Positions 35,825 to 45,064 are shown, counted from the first letter of the stretch. The stretch is 64,000 nucleotides of DNA from Glaciecola amylolytica (GCA_003856375.1 CP034120.1:2542001-2606000), one strand, 5' to 3'. The notes: generated from the sequence alone by a model not told the origin. A program made the numbers and translations.

Positions 35825-38800
35825 AACAATTCTCTTTGAGCTTGAATGTACTTTTTATTTCGGATTCCGGCACCAATTGTCAGTCCTAAAAATGCCGCTG
35901 CACTAATCCAAACCGAAATCGGAAGATTGACAGATCCATCTCCGTTTGCATACGAGTGCAAACCAACCAGAATGAAGTTTACCCCAAAGAACGTGAACAA
36001 AATAGCGGCATACGCCCATGTACTTGCCACGTTGAAAGTAAATTTACTTTTCAATCCCGGAATAAATCTGAAGTGCAGAATGATCGCATAAACCAATACG
36101 GAAACCAAAGCCCATGTTTCTTTCGGATCCCAACCCCAGTATCTTCCCCAGGATTCATTGGCCCAAATTCCACCCAGGAATGTTCCAATGGTCAGCATGA
36201 ACAAACCAACAGTCATGGTCATTTCCGAAACATAGGTTAATTCGTTGATGTTCTTGGTAACCGTTTTTCCATTTTCCGGGCTGCGGAAAATATAAAGAAT
36301 GAGATTAAAAATTCCCAAGATACATGCTAATCCTAAAAAGGCATAGCTTCCGGTAATAATCGCCACGTGGATCATTAACCAATAACTTTTCAATACCGGT
36401 TGCAGGTTGGTAATTTCCGGATCGAGCAAATTCAACTCCGTAACCAAGATCATGAATGCCGCCAAAAGAGTCGCTCCGGCCAAAATCCCGGCATTTCCCT
36501 TTGAAAAGATCAATCCGGCAAGCATGGTAACCCAGGCAATGAACACAACAGCTTCATATCCGTCACTCCACGGAGCATGTCCTGAAACATACCAACGCAT
36601 TCCCAACCCTGCACCATGATACAAGAAAATGATCATCAAAAGGAAAATTGCTACTTTACGCACATTCATGTAGCGCTTCTCAGATTTCTCTGACGGATTG
36701 AACAATACCCGTACAAAAAACACGATCATCAACCCCAGACCAAGTACGAGGTAAGAATACTCCGTGTTTTTGAAAATTCCCATTTTATTGTACGAAACTT
36801 CTACTTTCACATGGGTTTCAGACGGCACAATCGATTTTGGTGCAATCGCACGCTGTGCTTTTTTCAACTCATTCAGCAATTTCGTTGATTTCGCATAATT
36901 TCCGTTTGATTTAGCCGCATCATTTAATGAACTGATATACGTTAAGGCCAATTTACTGGTTATCGAATCTTTCATCATTAATTCCTGGTTAAAAGGCATG
37001 AACCAGCGATTTGCCTTATCTCCCTTCATCGGGATAATTTTCATGAAATTCCAGTTCACTACTTCCAAAAACACCTGGTATTTTTCACCCAGTTTGATTA
37101 GTTTTTTCTGTGTTTCGGATTGCTGTGCTTCCGGTTTTCTCAGAGCTTCATTGTAATCATTTACCCACTTAAAATTACCGGTTTCGTCCGTCAGTTCGCG
37201 GAAAGAAATATACTCTGTCAAGTTATATGCGTCACCACGCAGCGCCAAAGGAACCAGAATTACTTTTTGATCCATCCAATAATCCGGATACATGTGCATG
37301 CTGATCACCGTTTGAATCGCATCACGACCTTCATACTTTTTGGAACGATAGAGTTTTCTCAGAATCTGATCACACATCGTATGCATCGGGATAATTCTTC
37401 CTTTAGGATCCTGAACCAACAACGTTGCCAGTTCGTCACTCTGATCTTCGGTCATGAAATACACCACCGGTTTTGCCGGTGCAGTAGGCATTTGCTGATG
37501 TTCATGACTATGATCGTGATCATGGTGTTCGTGGTCATGATCGTGATTGTGATCATGCTCCGGTGTAGTCTGAGCAAATGCAGATAAAGAAGCCAATACA
37601 AACAAAATGCTCATTGTTTTCTTTGCATTCGACTGAATCAGGTTTCTCAACAATTCTCTGAATCGTGAAGACGGCGCAAACAAGCTAAAAATCATCCCGA
37701 TAAACAACATTAAATATCCAAAATAGGAAACATTGGTTCCCCAAAAATCGTGGTTTACACTCAAAACTGTTCCCATTTCATCTGCATCATACGACGACTG
37801 GAAGAAACGGTAACCACCATAATCCATTACGTGATTCATAAATACGCGCTTTGTTCCGAATTCGTTGTTTGCTGTATCCAACACCTGCAAATCGCTGGCA
37901 TAAGACGACGGCATATCTGAACCAGGGTAACGATCCAGCATAAAATCATTACACTTGATTGAGAAAGGGATTTTGATGCGTTTCATTCCGTATTCCAGGT
38001 GATAATTCAATCCGTTGAACTCGAAGAATACCGGAACTCCGACTGATTTCAATCCTCCTTCCAAACGCACAATCTTGCTCTTTGATCCATCCGTAATTTT
38101 AACTGTCAGGTAATCCGAACCTACATCTTTTCGTCCTGAAGGAACTAATTTCTTCCCTACGTTCGGAATTTCCTGTTTGAACACGAATTGCTGCCCGCCG
38201 ATCTGATAAAGTGTGGTGGTAGCAAAAACAATTTCCTGTCCGGGAGCTACTTTCACTAATACGGAATCCGGAGGAGCAATACCCGTTTGACGTGCTTTCT
38301 GCATTTCCTTCATCGGCATGTACTGCAAAGGCATATTTGGTCTCAAACGCAGCGTATCATTCTTTCTGTAAATGTTGACTCCGTTCACCAATTGATCCGA
38401 AAAAGCAATGTCCAATCCGTTTAATGAGAAAATTTCGTCGGTGATAACGTAGTTGGATTTCATTCCGTCCGTTACCAAATCCAGTGCACTTGTTTTGTAT
38501 TTCGAATTAATTTCAATCGTATCGATTTGTTTGGATTTAAAATCCACATATTCAATGGAAACCGGAGTTTGGTGATTCGGGAAATCAATATCCATGGAAG
38601 CACTGTTGAAAGGATAGGATTCGGCCATAAATGCTTTCACATCGTTGGTGTACTGCATTTTCCCGTCATTGATATTTACCCATAAATAAGGATCTGAGGT
38701 ATAAACCGTATTGGAAGCCTGCCCTTCGCGAATGGTCATGATTCCTTCGTAACTCACATAACGTGTAATCCAGGAACCGATAATGATCACAATAAATGAC

Positions 38801-39048
38801 ACGTGGAAAAGCAACAAAGCAATTCTCTCGCGTTTCCACATCTGGTAGCGGAAAATATTGGCGATTAAGTTTACCGACAAGAATGCCAGCAGCAATTCGA
38901 ACCATTTAGCATTGTAAATCCAAAGTTTTGCTGCCTGAGTATCTTCTGATGATTCGATAAACGTAGCTATTGCAATTGCGGTAAGGAATACAAATAATCC
39001 CATTGCCATCGCGCGCATCGAGAAAAGCGCTTTTGCTAATTTTTCCAT
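35821..39048 (-). CDS. ccsBA: Fused cytochrome c maturation protein CcsB-CcsA (ResB-ResC)
   Basis: 1075 residues. The N-terminal ~470 residues are ResB/CcsB-like, with several helices and a large periplasmic domain. The C-terminal ~270 residues are CcsA-like, with the heme-handling WWD-type motif WGRYWGWDPKETWALV near 965-980. Together they carry heme across the inner membrane and attach it to cytochrome c (System II). Between them lies a helix reading MSILFVLASLSAFAQ, like an inserted signal peptide, followed by a histidine-rich run at about 497-518. Its 3' end overlaps the peroxidase by 4 bp. Confidence 0.93.
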   Translation of the reverse strand: MEKLAKALFSMRAMAMGLFVFLTAIAIATFIESSEDTQAAKLWIYNAKWFELLLAFLSVNLIANIFRYQMWKRERIALLLFHVSFIVIIIGSWITRYVSYEGIMTIREGQASNTVYTSDPYLWVNINDGKMQYTNDVKAFMAESYPFNSASMDIDFPNHQTPVSIEYVDFKSKQIDTIEINSKYKTSALDLVTDGMKSNYVITDEIFSLNGLDIAFSDQLVNGVNIYRKNDTLRLRPNMPLQYMPMKEMQKARQTGIAPPDSVLVKVAPGQEIVFATTTLYQIGGQQFVFKQEIPNVGKKLVPSGRKDVGSDYLTVKITDGSKSKIVRLEGGLKSVGVPVFFEFNGLNYHLEYGMKRIKIPFSIKCNDFMLDRYPGSDMPSSYASDLQVLDTANNEFGTKRVFMNHVMDYGGYRFFQSSYDADEMGTVLSVNHDFWGTNVSYFGYLMLFIGMIFSLFAPSSRFRELLRNLIQSNAKKTMSILFVLASLSAFAQTTPEHDHNHDHDHEHHDHDHSHEHQQMPTAPAKPVVYFMTEDQSDELATLLVQDPKGRIIPMHTMCDQILRKLYRSKKYEGRDAIQTVISMHMYPDYWMDQKVILVPLALRGDAYNLTEYISFRELTDETGNFKWVNDYNEALRKPEAQQSETQKKLIKLGEKYQVFLEVVNWNFMKIIPMKGDKANRWFMPFNQELMMKDSITSKLALTYISSLNDAAKSNGNYAKSTKLLNELKKAQRAIAPKSIVPSETHVKVEVSYNKMGIFKNTEYSYLVLGLGLMIVFFVRVLFNPSEKSEKRYMNVRKVAIFLLMIIFLYHGAGLGMRWYVSGHAPWSDGYEAVVFIAWVTMLAGLIFSKGNAGILAGATLLAAFMILVTELNLLDPEITNLQPVLKSYWLMIHVAIITGSYAFLGLACILGIFNLILYIFRSPENGKTVTKNINELTYVSEMTMTVGLFMLTIGTFLGGIWANESWGRYWGWDPKETWALVSVLVYAIILHFRFIPGLKSKFTFNVASTWAYAAILFTFFGVNFILVGLHSYANGDGSVNLPISVWISAAAFLGLTIGAGIRNKKYIQAQRELL

Positions 39049-39075
39049 GTAGAAACGGATTGATAATTTTCAGTG

Positions 39076-39104
39076 CAAAAATAAGGATTCGTTTGAGTTC
39101 TCAA
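39076..39104 (-). promoter_or_regulatory. Promoter of the ccsBA-peroxidase-bshB1 operon
   Basis: On the minus strand TTG (39104-39102) and TATTTTTG (39083-39076) are 18 nt apart, fitting the -33/-7 consensus. The ATG at 39048 follows after 27 nt. Confidence 0.6.
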
Positions 39105-39127
39105 GCGAAATTATAAGGTATAAAACA

Positions 39128-39156
39128 AGAAAGGGGACGAATTCGTCCCCTTTTAA
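39128..39156 (-). terminator. Terminator after the zinc-ribbon gene
   Basis: AAGGGGACGAATTCGTCCCCTT is a perfect palindrome lying 17-40 bp past the stop codon of the minus-strand gene. Read on the minus strand it is followed by a short T-rich tract. Confidence 0.7.
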
Positions 39157-39172
39157 CATCTCTTGTATATTT

Positions 39173-39925
39173 TTATTCTTCGACCACTTCAGCCGGAACT
39201 AAAATTCTTCCGCAGTGTTCGCAAACAATTACTTTTCTACGTGTATCGATATCCAATTGGCGCTGAGGCGGGATCTTGTTGAAACATCCTCCGCAAGAAT
39301 CACGATCAACTCCAACAACTGCAAGACCATTTTTTGCATTTTGACGCAAACGGTCGTATGCAGCGATCAAACGAACATCGATCAACGATTTTGCTTTTTC
39401 AGATTGAGCAATCAATGCTTCCTCTTCTTTTTGTGTTTCACCAACGATTTCGTTCAACTCGTCTTGCTTCACTTTCAAATCGCCTTTACGCATTTCCAAA
39501 CGCTCTTTCGCTTCATCCAATACTTCTTTTTTAGAAGTAATCTTGATTTTCGCTTCTTTTGAACGCTTATCGTGCAATTTAATCTCTAACTCCTGATATT
39601 CGATCTCTTTTGCCAAAGACTCAAACTCACGATTGTTTCGTACGTTATTTTGCTGCTCTTTGAACTTCAAAATCGCAGCATCAGCATCTTTCATCGCCAT
39701 TTTACGATCAGAAACTTCAGTATCCAATTCTTTCGCTTCTTCTTGCAGGTTCTTGATTCTAGTCTCTAACCCTTCGATCTCGTCCTCCAAATCCTGAACC
39801 TCCAAAGGCAATTCACCACGTACGGTTCTAATTCTATCGATTTGAGAATCAATCTTTTGCAACGCATACAATGCGTCCAACTTTTCAGCAACTGTTGTTT
39901 CTTTTGTACTTGCTTTTGCAGCCAT
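39173..39925 (-). CDS. DUF164-type coiled-coil protein with C4 zinc ribbon
   Basis: 250 residues. Residues ~15-190 are a long charged antiparallel coiled coil (KLDALYALQKIDSQIDRI onward). The C-terminus holds two CxxC knuckles, CGGC and CEHC, around PPQRQLDIDTRRKVIVC, which bind zinc. Proteins of this architecture bind nucleic acid or ribosome-associated partners in several phyla, but the precise role is unsettled. It starts 3 bp after the Nif3-like gene and is its operon partner, an arrangement frequent in Bacteroidota. Confidence 0.9.
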   Translation of the reverse strand: MAAKASTKETTVAEKLDALYALQKIDSQIDRIRTVRGELPLEVQDLEDEIEGLETRIKNLQEEAKELDTEVSDRKMAMKDADAAILKFKEQQNNVRNNREFESLAKEIEYQELEIKLHDKRSKEAKIKITSKKEVLDEAKERLEMRKGDLKVKQDELNEIVGETQKEEEALIAQSEKAKSLIDVRLIAAYDRLRQNAKNGLAVVGVDRDSCGGCFNKIPPQRQLDIDTRRKVIVCEHCGRILVPAEVVEE

Positions 39926-39928
39926 ACT

Positions 39929-41023
39929 TTAGAGATAATTTATCGGATTCGTATTTACGTTCGTTAAACGAACCGCAAAATTAGTAAATTTTTTCTTCAA
40001 TTGTGCTACCAACCACTCAGAAGTATATTGTTCTGACTCAAAATGACCAATATCCGCAATCATCAAATGATCTTCCGCATCAAAAAATTCGTGGTATTTA
40101 AAGTCTCCCGTGATGAAAACATCTGCTTTTGCCCGGATCGCATCTTTTAATAAAAAACTTCCGGCACCTCCGCAAACGGCAATTCTTTTTACGGTAGATT
40201 TGGTCGGATTGGTATATCTGATTGCTCCACAATGGAATGTTCTCTTGACGAAACTTAAAAATTCTATTGCTTCCATTCCATGTTCCAGTGTTCCGATCAT
40301 TCCGCTTCCGATGTATTCATTGGAGTTGGTCATTGCAATCAGATCGTAGGCAATTTCTTCATAAGGATGTGTTGCTTTCATAGCATGCAGAACAGCAGAA
40401 ACAGCGTGTTCCGAAATCACTACTTCTACTTTGATTTCTTTCACTACTTCCAGTTCTCCGGCTTTTCCAATAAACGGATCGGCATCTTCATCGGGTTTGA
40501 AACGCCCTTCTCCTTTCGAACTAAAACTACATGAACTATAAGCTCCCAAATGCCCCGCCCCTGCTTTCGCCAAAGATTCCCGGAGCAAATCAGCATGTGT
40601 TTGAGGAACAAAAACCGATAGTTTGTAAGCAGTTGCAGCTTTCGGACTTAAAATCTTCACATCCTTCAAACCCAGTTTCTCCGAAATGATATAATTGACT
40701 CCGAAATGAACATTATCAAGATTCGTGTGGATTGCAATGAGATTGATATCGTTCTTAATGGCTTTCAGCACGGTTCTTTCCACATAATTTGCTCCTGTGA
40801 TTCTCTTCAGACCTTTAAACACGATCGGATGATGCGTTAAAACCACATTCGCACCATGTAAAATAGCTTCATCAATGATGGATTCCAGACAATCTAATGC
40901 AACGATCACTCCTTTCACCTCATCCGAAGGATTTCCAACCAGCAAACCCGAATTATCATACGATTCCTGATAAGTAAATGGCGCCAATTGATTTAAATAG
41001 GATACGAGTTCTTTGACCTGCAT
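39929..41023 (-). CDS. Nif3/DUF34-family dinuclear-metal protein
   Basis: 364 residues from the ATG at 41023. An in-frame ATG at 41062 lies upstream of the -7 element and is unlikely to be used. The N-terminal part has QESYDNSGLLVG and LTHHPIVF, and the C-terminal part has GDFKYHEFFDAE and ADIGHFESE; these supply the metal ligands of the Nif3-like hexameric ring. The inserted middle domain (about 130-235) is the PII-like insert of the long family form. Its role is debated, with GTP cyclohydrolase-like and Fe-S-related links reported. It forms an operon with the zinc-ribbon gene. Confidence 0.92.
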   Translation of the reverse strand: MQVKELVSYLNQLAPFTYQESYDNSGLLVGNPSDEVKGVIVALDCLESIIDEAILHGANVVLTHHPIVFKGLKRITGANYVERTVLKAIKNDINLIAIHTNLDNVHFGVNYIISEKLGLKDVKILSPKAATAYKLSVFVPQTHADLLRESLAKAGAGHLGAYSSCSFSSKGEGRFKPDEDADPFIGKAGELEVVKEIKVEVVISEHAVSAVLHAMKATHPYEEIAYDLIAMTNSNEYIGSGMIGTLEHGMEAIEFLSFVKRTFHCGAIRYTNPTKSTVKRIAVCGGAGSFLLKDAIRAKADVFITGDFKYHEFFDAEDHLMIADIGHFESEQYTSEWLVAQLKKKFTNFAVRLTNVNTNPINYL

Positions 41024-41043
41024 TTTGAACGAATTTATATTAT

Positions 41044-41051
41044 CAAAGGTA
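41044..41051 (-). promoter_or_regulatory. -7 element that decides the Nif3-like start
   Basis: TACCTTTG on the minus strand matches TAnnTTTG exactly. Transcription would start near 41037, downstream of the alternative ATG at 41062, so translation most likely begins at 41023. Confidence 0.5.
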
Positions 41052-41177
41052 CGAAAAAGCATTGTTTTTTTTAAGGCTCAATTACAATAAACCATTGAAA
41101 AATGAGAATTGAAAAAATCAAGAACAAATTACAACCTTTGATAAAAACCACATCATTAAAATAAAATCACCCTAATT

Positions 41178-41624
41178 ATGAAACAAACTTTCTTGTTTTC
41201 TATTCTAATCATCTGCATTTCCTGTTTTTCGTGCGACAAAGAAAAAAATCGGATCCAAAGGTTTAAACGCGGACTGAGAGGTAACTGGGAATGGATAAAT
41301 TCAACATCTGGTAAGAATGGTGAAACCTCATCTCCATTAATTACACATTCACCATCCACCACAGGCTCTAATTACGGGTTACGGATTGGAAGCTCCAACA
41401 ATGCATTTCTCTACGAGAATGGAAAGCAAATTAAAAAGGGCAAACTGGAAAGTGTTGAGGAGATGCCTATTAATTCAACTAACAATTATCGCAAAATCAC
41501 CTTTGATTTTGAAGGTGAACAAGTCATTTTTCTGGAATACTCTGAAACCTATGAGCCAACAAAACTATCATCCACAATCTGGCCATATAAGAACCACTCT
41601 AATCAACTCAATAAAAACAAATGA
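41178..41624 (+). CDS. Small hypothetical lipoprotein
   Basis: 148 residues. The signal peptide ends in a lipobox, CISCFSC, with the lipid cysteine near residue 19. The mature part begins DKEKNRIQRFKRGLRGNWEW, a pattern seen in Bacteroidota lipocalin-like lipoproteins, and carries beta-rich stretches such as ITFDFEGEQVIFLEYSE. No enzymatic motif is seen. Its stop overlaps the ATG of the next lipoprotein gene by 4 bp, so the two are coupled. Function unknown. Confidence 0.72.
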   Translation: MKQTFLFSILIICISCFSCDKEKNRIQRFKRGLRGNWEWINSTSGKNGETSSPLITHSPSTTGSNYGLRIGSSNNAFLYENGKQIKKGKLESVEEMPINSTNNYRKITFDFEGEQVIFLEYSETYEPTKLSSTIWPYKNHSNQLNKNK

Positions 41625-42061
41625 AAGCTTCTAAATCAATCCCGTTTATTCTGTTGGTATTGTTGTTAAGTTGCAACAAAAAATTTGATCATTCAATTCC
41701 AATAGAAAGCGCTCCGACAAGTTGTGAATTATGCAGTTATGCAGATCAAATCTCAGGACAATACAGAGGATATTCCCATTCGCATTACAACGCTTTTCAA
41801 GATTCATTGACTGTAAGCATAGAACATATCTTCTTAAATCTGGGTCCTTATACGGATTCAACCACCATGTATTTCAAACGAACAAAAGATTTTGATACAA
41901 AACCAACACGCACTGACACGGTGTGTATCCAAACAAACAGCGGGAATTTTAATCCTGTGGCGATGAAAATTTTCAATGATTCGATGATAATCAATGAAAG
42001 ATACTACTCCACCAAGTACAGTGTTATTGTGTTAAATTTCAAAGGAAAGAAAATTCCCTGA
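41621..42061 (+). CDS. Small hypothetical lipoprotein, coupled to the previous one
   Basis: 146 residues with a lipoprotein signal (LLVLLLSC, Cys near 18). The mature part has a CELC pair and then ISGQYRGYSHSHYN, resembling the ligand-facing start of small beta-barrel lipoproteins. The remainder is beta-rich. The 4-bp overlap with the preceding lipoprotein gene points to a shared role. Its TGA shares the palindrome TGATCA with the stop codon of the convergent glycosyltransferase gene. Function unknown. Confidence 0.72.
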   Translation: MKASKSIPFILLVLLLSCNKKFDHSIPIESAPTSCELCSYADQISGQYRGYSHSHYNAFQDSLTVSIEHIFLNLGPYTDSTTMYFKRTKDFDTKPTRTDTVCIQTNSGNFNPVAMKIFNDSMIINERYYSTKYSVIVLNFKGKKIP

Positions 42062-43045
42062 TCACAAATTGAAAAACCGGATTTTTGAAACCTTCGATTT
42101 ATATGCTTTCTTCAATTCTGCTTCTGAAAGTAGAGTTGCATTCAAAATCTGTGCCTGATTGCAAGCCGGAATGTTGTCCAAGCCAATAATCAGATGCTCG
42201 AAAATGCCATTCGGAAACTTTTCAGGTTCATGAGAAATCCAAACAAACGGAACTTTTCTTTCCAAGAGAATCTTTGCGGTTAATCTTCCTTTCTGCCCTG
42301 TTCCGTTGACAATCAACAACTGATTTTGATCCCAATCCAAAGCTACAAAGCGATTGATCTTCAAGGAAAAAAATGCTTTCTGAGCATAATCCGCACTTGT
42401 TTTGGATGTTCTTGTATCGTGATCACGCCACAAATGAGTTACCAAATTCAAACCTGTAATCGCGTATCCCGACTCATACCAGCGAAACAACAAATCGTAA
42501 TCTTCCGGATAATTCAATCCTTCAAAACCACCGCATTGTTCCAAATCAGATCTACGCATCATCCAATTTCCGGAAGCAATGGGACACTCACGGTAAATTT
42601 GCGCGTAAAAATCCTGTTGCTCTACCCGCTCATTCAGCCAATTTTCGTAGCCCAAATAACCCGGAGAAATAAATCCGGTCTGCGAGAAGTATTTCACTTT
42701 TCCGGTCACAATCTGATCTTTTCCGTTTTCAAGCGCTTTCAATAATTGGCTCAATTTAAAATCAGGCATCACATCATCGGCATCCATCCGCGTGATATAT
42801 ATTCCATTCGCAGACTCAAATGCCGTGCAAAGTGCATCCACAATTCCCTTCCCTTGATTTTCCAGCAATTTAATCCGTGGATCATCCAATAAATCAGCTA
42901 TTGCATCCAGTTCCTTTTCCTCGCTGTGATCGTTCACCAAAATCCACTCCCAATTCGCATGCGTTTGTTCGAAGATAGACAAAGCCGTTTCCCGGATGTA
43001 TTTTTCCGCATTGCGGTAAGGCGTAAGAATCGAAATGAGATGCAT
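42062..43045 (-). CDS. Glycosyltransferase, GT2 family
   Basis: 327 residues. The N-terminus SILTPYRNAEKYIRETALSI with VNDHSEEK is the GT-A nucleotide-sugar site, and MDADD near residue 95 is the DxD metal motif. WMMRRSDLEQCGGF and YPEDYDLLFRW match the acceptor-side signature of GT2 enzymes. The last ~90 residues form a small extra Rossmann-like region (LLIVNGTGQKGRLTAKILL), an odd C-terminal addition. It adds sugars to an envelope glycan; specificity is unknown. Confidence 0.9.
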   Translation of the reverse strand: MHLISILTPYRNAEKYIRETALSIFEQTHANWEWILVNDHSEEKELDAIADLLDDPRIKLLENQGKGIVDALCTAFESANGIYITRMDADDVMPDFKLSQLLKALENGKDQIVTGKVKYFSQTGFISPGYLGYENWLNERVEQQDFYAQIYRECPIASGNWMMRRSDLEQCGGFEGLNYPEDYDLLFRWYESGYAITGLNLVTHLWRDHDTRTSKTSADYAQKAFFSLKINRFVALDWDQNQLLIVNGTGQKGRLTAKILLERKVPFVWISHEPEKFPNGIFEHLIIGLDNIPACNQAQILNATLLSEAELKKAYKSKVSKIRFFNL

Positions 43046-43221
43046 GATGTAAATCTATATTTTATTTTTCTCTTGTAAATGACTGCAAAGACTACCAAAT
43101 GGCTTTCGATCTTTCCATCAGTATCAAATAAAAGCATCCTAAGACGATTTAGCTATGTCGAAGGCGCATTTCAATTCGGAATTCAGTATTCGACATTCGC
43201 AATTCTGTTATCTTTACCTCC

Positions 43222-44262
43222 ATGGAAAAATTCCGTTTGCTTCTTCTGCCCTTCTCCTGGCTCTATGGCTCAATTGTTGGTTTGCGGAATTGGTTTTATA
43301 CTATTGGATTTTTCAAATCCAACAAAATTCCCGGAGCATCTGTCTGTATTGGAAATATCACTGTAGGCGGAACCGGAAAATCTCCCATGACAGCTTATCT
43401 GGCCGAATTGTTTCAAAACAATAATCCGGTGATTTTATCCCGCGGATATGGCCGGAAAACCAAAGGACTTCAAGTTGCAACGACTCAAAGCACTGCAACG
43501 GAAATCGGAGATGAACCGATGATGTACTGGACTACTTTTCAAAACAATATTCCGGTTGTTGTATCCGAGAAAAGACAAATCGGTGTTGACTGGATTCGTG
43601 CAAACAAACCTGGCGCGCTGATTCTCCTGGATGACGCTTACCAGCATCGGGCAGTAAAAGCCGGATTGAATATGCTCCTGATGACATACGACAGGCCGGT
43701 TTTCAAAGATTTCGTTTTTCCTGCCGGAAATCTTCGGGAATCAAGAGCTGGAATGAAACGTGCTGATCTGGTGGTAATCACCAAATGCCCGAAAAACATC
43801 AGCGCGGAGCAAAAAGAAATGTTTTATCAAAAAGTTCCTGTTTCCAAAGAGAATTTGTTTTTCAGCGAGGTTGTTTACGGAGAATTGAAAGGATTATTCG
43901 GAGCAATCTGGGAACCTGTTGATAAAGTTATTCTGGTTACCGGAATTGCACAGCCCGAACCACTATATCGTTTTTTAGCTGAAAACCATTCCGTTGAGTC
44001 GATTCAGTTTCCGGATCATCACCCTTTTACTTCGGCAGACATTCAGCAAATTCAGCAAAAAGTTGCTACTTTTGCAAACCAACGTTGTGTGGTAGTTACA
44101 ACTGAAAAAGATGCGGTGCGTTTGGCAGAATGGAAAGAGCAGATTATCCAATCGAAAATTCCTTTTTTTGTACAAAGTATCTCGCTGAAAATAGATAGAG
44201 AAAACGATTTTAAAGACTTACTTAAAAATTATGTTGTTAGAGCAAATGAAAGAAGCAGCTGA
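43222..44262 (+). CDS. lpxK: Tetraacyldisaccharide 4'-kinase
   Basis: 346 residues, typical of LpxK. After an N-terminal membrane-associated helix, IGNITVGGTGKSPM (about 43-56) is the LpxK P-loop. DDAYQHRAVKAGLNMLLMTY and FPAGNLRE are the following family signatures. It phosphorylates the 4' position of the lipid A precursor at the inner membrane. Its 3' end overlaps the purine nucleoside phosphorylase gene by 32 bp in another frame. With lpxH it shows a Gram-negative lipid A pathway, although the two genes are about 6 kb apart. Confidence 0.95.
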   Translation: MEKFRLLLLPFSWLYGSIVGLRNWFYTIGFFKSNKIPGASVCIGNITVGGTGKSPMTAYLAELFQNNNPVILSRGYGRKTKGLQVATTQSTATEIGDEPMMYWTTFQNNIPVVVSEKRQIGVDWIRANKPGALILLDDAYQHRAVKAGLNMLLMTYDRPVFKDFVFPAGNLRESRAGMKRADLVVITKCPKNISAEQKEMFYQKVPVSKENLFFSEVVYGELKGLFGAIWEPVDKVILVTGIAQPEPLYRFLAENHSVESIQFPDHHPFTSADIQQIQQKVATFANQRCVVVTTEKDAVRLAEWKEQIIQSKIPFFVQSISLKIDRENDFKDLLKNYVVRANERSS

Positions 44263-45046
44263 TTACATCAGCAGCAAGACGCAGGTTAAACCGAGCATCG
44301 GAATTATTTTAGGAACCGGATTGGGTGGATTGGTAAAGGAAATCGAAGTAATCGATGAAATTCCTTACGAACAGATTCCTCATTTTCCTGTTTCAACCGT
44401 AGAAAGCCATTCCGGAAAATTGATCTTCGGAAATTTGGGTGGAAAGAAAGTAGTTGCTATGCAAGGTCGTTTTCATTTCTATGAAGGATACAACATGCAG
44501 CAAGTAACCTTCCCGGTTCGCGTGATGAAATTATTGGGAATCGAACGCCTTTTCGTTAGCAATGCTTCAGGAGGTGTAAATCCTGACTTCGAAGTGGGTG
44601 AAATCATGATTTTGAATGATCACATCAATTTGTTCCCTGCGCATCCGCTGATCGGTAAAAATATCGATGAATTAGGGCCTCGTTTCCCGGATATGAGCGA
44701 ACCTTACGACCACAAAATGGTGGATTTGGCGAAAAATATCGCTGCTGAAAACAACATCAAAGTTTCTGTAGGAACATATGCTGCTTTGACAGGACCAACA
44801 TTGGAAACACCTGCAGAATACGGATACGTTCGTGCAATCGGAGCTGATGCAGTCGGGATGTCAACCATTCCGGAAGTAATCGTGGCACGCCATATGGAAA
44901 TTCCGTGTTTTGCAATTTCAATCATTACTGATTTAGGAGTTCCGGGGAAAATTCAGAAAGTGAGTTTACAGGATGTAATCGATGTGGCTAGCAGACAAGA
45001 GCCTAAGATGACATTGATTATGAGCCAATTGATCGCACGCTTGTAA
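44231..45046 (+). CDS. Purine nucleoside phosphorylase, trimeric class I
   Basis: 271 residues. ILGTGLGGL binds phosphate, ESHSGK and GRFHFYEGY line the ribose site, and LTGPTLETPAEY with GADAVGMSTIPE holds the purine-binding residues of class I enzymes, which prefer guanine and hypoxanthine nucleosides. It splits purine nucleosides with phosphate for salvage. The ATG at 44231 lies inside the end of lpxK; a second ATG at 44246 would shorten the overlap. A terminator follows. Confidence 0.93.
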   Translation: MLLEQMKEAADYISSKTQVKPSIGIILGTGLGGLVKEIEVIDEIPYEQIPHFPVSTVESHSGKLIFGNLGGKKVVAMQGRFHFYEGYNMQQVTFPVRVMKLLGIERLFVSNASGGVNPDFEVGEIMILNDHINLFPAHPLIGKNIDELGPRFPDMSEPYDHKMVDLAKNIAAENNIKVSVGTYAALTGPTLETPAEYGYVRAIGADAVGMSTIPEVIVARHMEIPCFAISIITDLGVPGKIQKVSLQDVIDVASRQEPKMTLIMSQLIARL

Positions 45047-45064
45047 TCCTTCCAAATACTTATT

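Noticed and set aside
37491-37566. Short-period repeat of catgat/gtgatc words, possible microsatellite
   Set aside because: It is the coding of the His/Asp-rich segment in CcsBA and stays in frame.
43079-43424. Open frames starting before lpxK in other frames
   Set aside because: They run mostly inside lpxK out of frame and have no protein features of their own.
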